From assembly GCF_033807715.1 (NCBI RefSeq), contig NC_084601.1:15276690-15340689 (forward strand): a stretch of 64,000 nucleotides of DNA, given 5' to 3'. The stretch is from Cololabis saira. Taxonomy: Eukaryota > Chordata > Actinopteri > Beloniformes > Belonidae. Shown here piece by piece: positions 61,607-64,000 of the stretch; the stretch's first letter is position 1; the number at the start of each line of letters is the position of its first letter. Both the position numbers and the translations under genes were made by a program. The notes beneath the pieces were generated by a model, which ran no database searches, was not told the DNA's origin, and was given only the letters and a program-made list of their open reading frames with translations.

Positions 61607-62543
61607 AGGAGCTTGAGGCAGGATTTATGAAAAAAATGCGTATACGTTTTAAAGGAGCTGTATGTAAGAGCAATAATAAAACAAATCATAAAATGACCCC
61701 GATATGTCAACAGACATTTAAAAATCATGTTCATTTCAAATACTTATGTCACTGACAACAGCACTCAAGCCAGGATATTCCAGTTTAAAAAGAGGAGTTG
61801 CAGCCCTCAACTGATGTTTATGTTGTCATTTTTTGTTTTGGTCTGAAGCTCCACCCTCCACCTATCTCCCAATCACCAAGTCAGTATTGTTTCTGAAGCT
61901 CCACCCTCCACCTATCTCCCAATCACCAAGTCAGTATTGTTTCTGAAGCTCCACCCTCCACCTATCTCCCAATCACCAAGTCAGTATTGTTTCTGAAGCT
62001 CCACCCTCCACCTATCTCCCAATCACCAAGTCAGTATTGTTTCTGAAGCTCCACCCTCCACCTATCTCCCAATCACCAAGTCAGTAATGTTTCGGCATCC
62101 GGGTTGCCAGCTCGGCTCTAATTATCGCAGCCATGGCAGCCTACGTTCCTGCTGCATTCTGCAGCCTACCTGGCAACCTCTGGTCGGGGGGAGGAGGGGG
62201 AGGGTACACGCCGCTCAACAATATTTTGAAAGTGACTGCAGTACCAGTTTTGGCCATTTCTTACAGACGGCTCCTTTAAGTTTTCTAGTAATAATGTCAG
62301 ATGAAGCGTTCCAAACCAAAAAGAATGAGCCCTCTAGTGTATCTCTCCGTTGCCTTGAACAGGCTGTGTGCTGCAAAATGTGCTGCAATTCCGGGCCCGA
62401 ATTTCCCGCACTGTCCTGTTGATGTGACGTCAAATGACGCTGCATGCGCGTTTTCCCGTGCCGGCTTCGCTGTTGGCTGCAGTACCCCCGGCGGTCGTCG
62501 TGGCGCTAATGAGTCTCATTTCTTATTCTTGCCTCAAGCTCCT
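61607..62543. mobile_element. Older TTAA-flanked element, interrupted by a second TTAA element
   Basis: Ends AGGAGCTTGAGGCA (left) and TGCCTCAAGCTCCT (right) are inverted repeats flanked by TTAA (61603-61606 and 62544-62547). Removing the nested 623-bp copy and one TTAA leaves about 310 bases of original element. It starts with the same AGGAGC as its guest. Confidence 0.82.
61653..62275 (-). mobile_element. TTAA-flanked 623-bp nonautonomous element, copy 2
   Basis: Reverse complement of 29143-29765 with exactly the same length, the same five-unit tandem array (61844-62093) and only about six differences seen by eye. TTAA occurs at 61649-61652 and 62276-62279. It is inserted inside the older element 61607-62543. 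Confidence 0.9.
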
Positions 62544-62547
62544 TTAA

Positions 62548-64000
62548 GTAGCACCTACAAAGTGTTGTGCAGTTTAATGAACACACATCATTCAAACATC
62601 TTCTATTAAGGAACAAGTGCAAAACTTTTTGTGTTTTCATATGTCATAGCAGCTTTCCAGTCACTGGTGATTGGTGAGAAGTTAGTCAGGCCTTTTGTCA
62701 AACTTCCTCCACAGTGTTGCGTATGATATATACATGCCTCTCTGTGCTCTTCACAAAGTGCTGTGCCATATCCTGTCAGGCCCGCGTGAGACAGGCTTCG
62801 TATGGATTCATTGATTGACAGGATGACTGGAGGCTGACAGACTTGAAGCATTGAGTTGGTTCAGTCGATTTGTCCTTGGCTGACAGAGAACTGTGATGAC
62901 ACACAAAAAGAGCAAACTAATAATTCAAAGAGTTGGTGTAACAGTAAACAGCAATGCAGAAACAGAGTATATCTGAGAAGTCACTCATGTTGTGAAGCAC
63001 GAGAGGTCAGAGGCTTGATGACGGTGGTGACAGTGAAGATGAAATTAACCCTGATGGGGTTGTTTTTATCGTAAAGATTATGATTATGAGGGGAAGGAAA
63101 GTAGCATTGATTAAAGGTTTGAGACAATGTGTAAAGAGATGTGCCATAGAAATAAGTTTATTGAATTCTGCATGGGGAGGCCTGCAGAGCTCCTGTTCAC
63201 AAAAAAAAAACAAAAAAAACAGGGGTTTCAGACTGGTATGCACTTGTTTACAACTAATATCCATAGCTGAATAATCAAATTAGGTGTCTAGACTCAAAGA
63301 GTTGTCTGCTATTGAACAACTGATTTAATTCAATTTTTTCATAAATATATGCATTAACATGCAGACATAGTTACTGAGTCAAAATGGACACAGACGGATA
63401 AAATAAACGGTTCAAGACTGCAAAACCTTTTTTCCTTTTGTTAAAATCCATTTTAACACAAGGTCCATTTCATTTGAAGGAAAATGTGATGAATTAGTCA
63501 ACGTCTAACTCTCCAATCCTTACTATCTGTAACTTTGGACTCCTGTCCCGGCTGTTTCTTGTGACAGCAGTGTGTCTGTTTACGGCACGATGCCACCCAT
63601 CTACAGGGATGAAACTAGGTCACAGAGCTGCAGTGGAAATCATGGAAGAGATGCCTAAAAGACTTAAGAAAGTAATGATGGAAGAGAAAACAAGAGAGGA
63701 ACTGAGCAAGACACCGAACATGAGTAAATCTTGCAAACTGTCTTAAAAGCTCTTTATCCTCTGAGGGTTTAAGGAGACCGGGAGAGCTAAAAATGGCAAA
63801 AGGTGCTTCGTGTTGTTCAAAGTTGTAGGGATTTCTTTATTTATTTTTTGTTAACCAGGCTTAAAAAGTTACAAACGGGATCTTTACTGTGAAAAATAAC
63901 TGCTTGTTAACAAAAAAATATCTAATCTCTATGAAGACGATGCAGAATTTTATGTTCAGAAAACACGTGTGAGTACAAAAGTTCCTTTTAAAGTGTTCTA
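62548..64000. other. Desert segment to window end
   Basis: Unique sequence with short frames (63561-63746, 62856-63074) lacking recognisable domains. No gene supported. Confidence 0.4.

Overview
The window reads as teleost fish nuclear DNA. It carries spliced vertebrate genes with fish-like divergence, very dense CA/TG, TA, CTTT and TATC microsatellites, and relics of Tc1/mariner, hAT, LINE and tRNA-derived SINE families typical of ray-finned fish. No bacterial-type, CRISPR or rRNA features were seen.

Region 1 (1-4.5 kb) is transposon territory. A two-exon, intact 637-codon gene (1236-3564) encodes a basic/coiled-coil, cysteine-rich, DDE-transposase-like protein of a family I cannot name. 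Six copies of the 13-base motif TCCACCCTGTCAT (one with a mismatch, two inverted) lie just upstream, as transposase-binding repeats would. hAT-like and LINE remnants follow.

Region 2 (4.6-14.8 kb) holds the two host genes, both on the + strand. They are cbx3 (HP1-gamma, four coding exons, 176 aa, CpG-rich promoter) and snx10 (PX-domain sorting nexin, six coding exons, 187 aa, one GC-AG intron). Their adjacency matches the vertebrate CBX3-SNX10 neighbourhood beside the HoxA cluster (established synteny). The usual divergent partner hnrnpa2b1 is not seen in the 4.6 kb upstream of cbx3. About 0.9 kb of cbx3 intron 1 (counting coding introns) has a second copy downstream of the gene, and a fragment of that copy recurs before snx10.

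Region 3 (14.8-64 kb) is a gene desert in which I recognise no host protein-coding gene. It holds long microsatellites, at least six broken Tc1-like relics, LINE pieces, a degenerate RTE-like LINE and a SINE. It also holds a 715-bp hAT element with perfect 8-bp target duplications, a PIF/Harbinger-like MITE, and two 623-bp TTAA-flanked elements that are about 99% identical and inverted relative to each other. The second of these is nested inside an older TTAA element. Between the repeats are GC-balanced, repeat-free blocks rich in TAAT cores that look like candidate conserved regulatory elements. An isolated CpG island lies at 44.0-44.34 kb with no recognised gene. Several CTCF-like motifs were noticed by eye.

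The two host genes act independently: heterochromatin reading for cbx3 and endosomal sorting for snx10. The rest is best read as regulatory desert plus mobile DNA. The most likely undescribed system is the transposase-like gene with its motif array. The paired TTAA elements come next.
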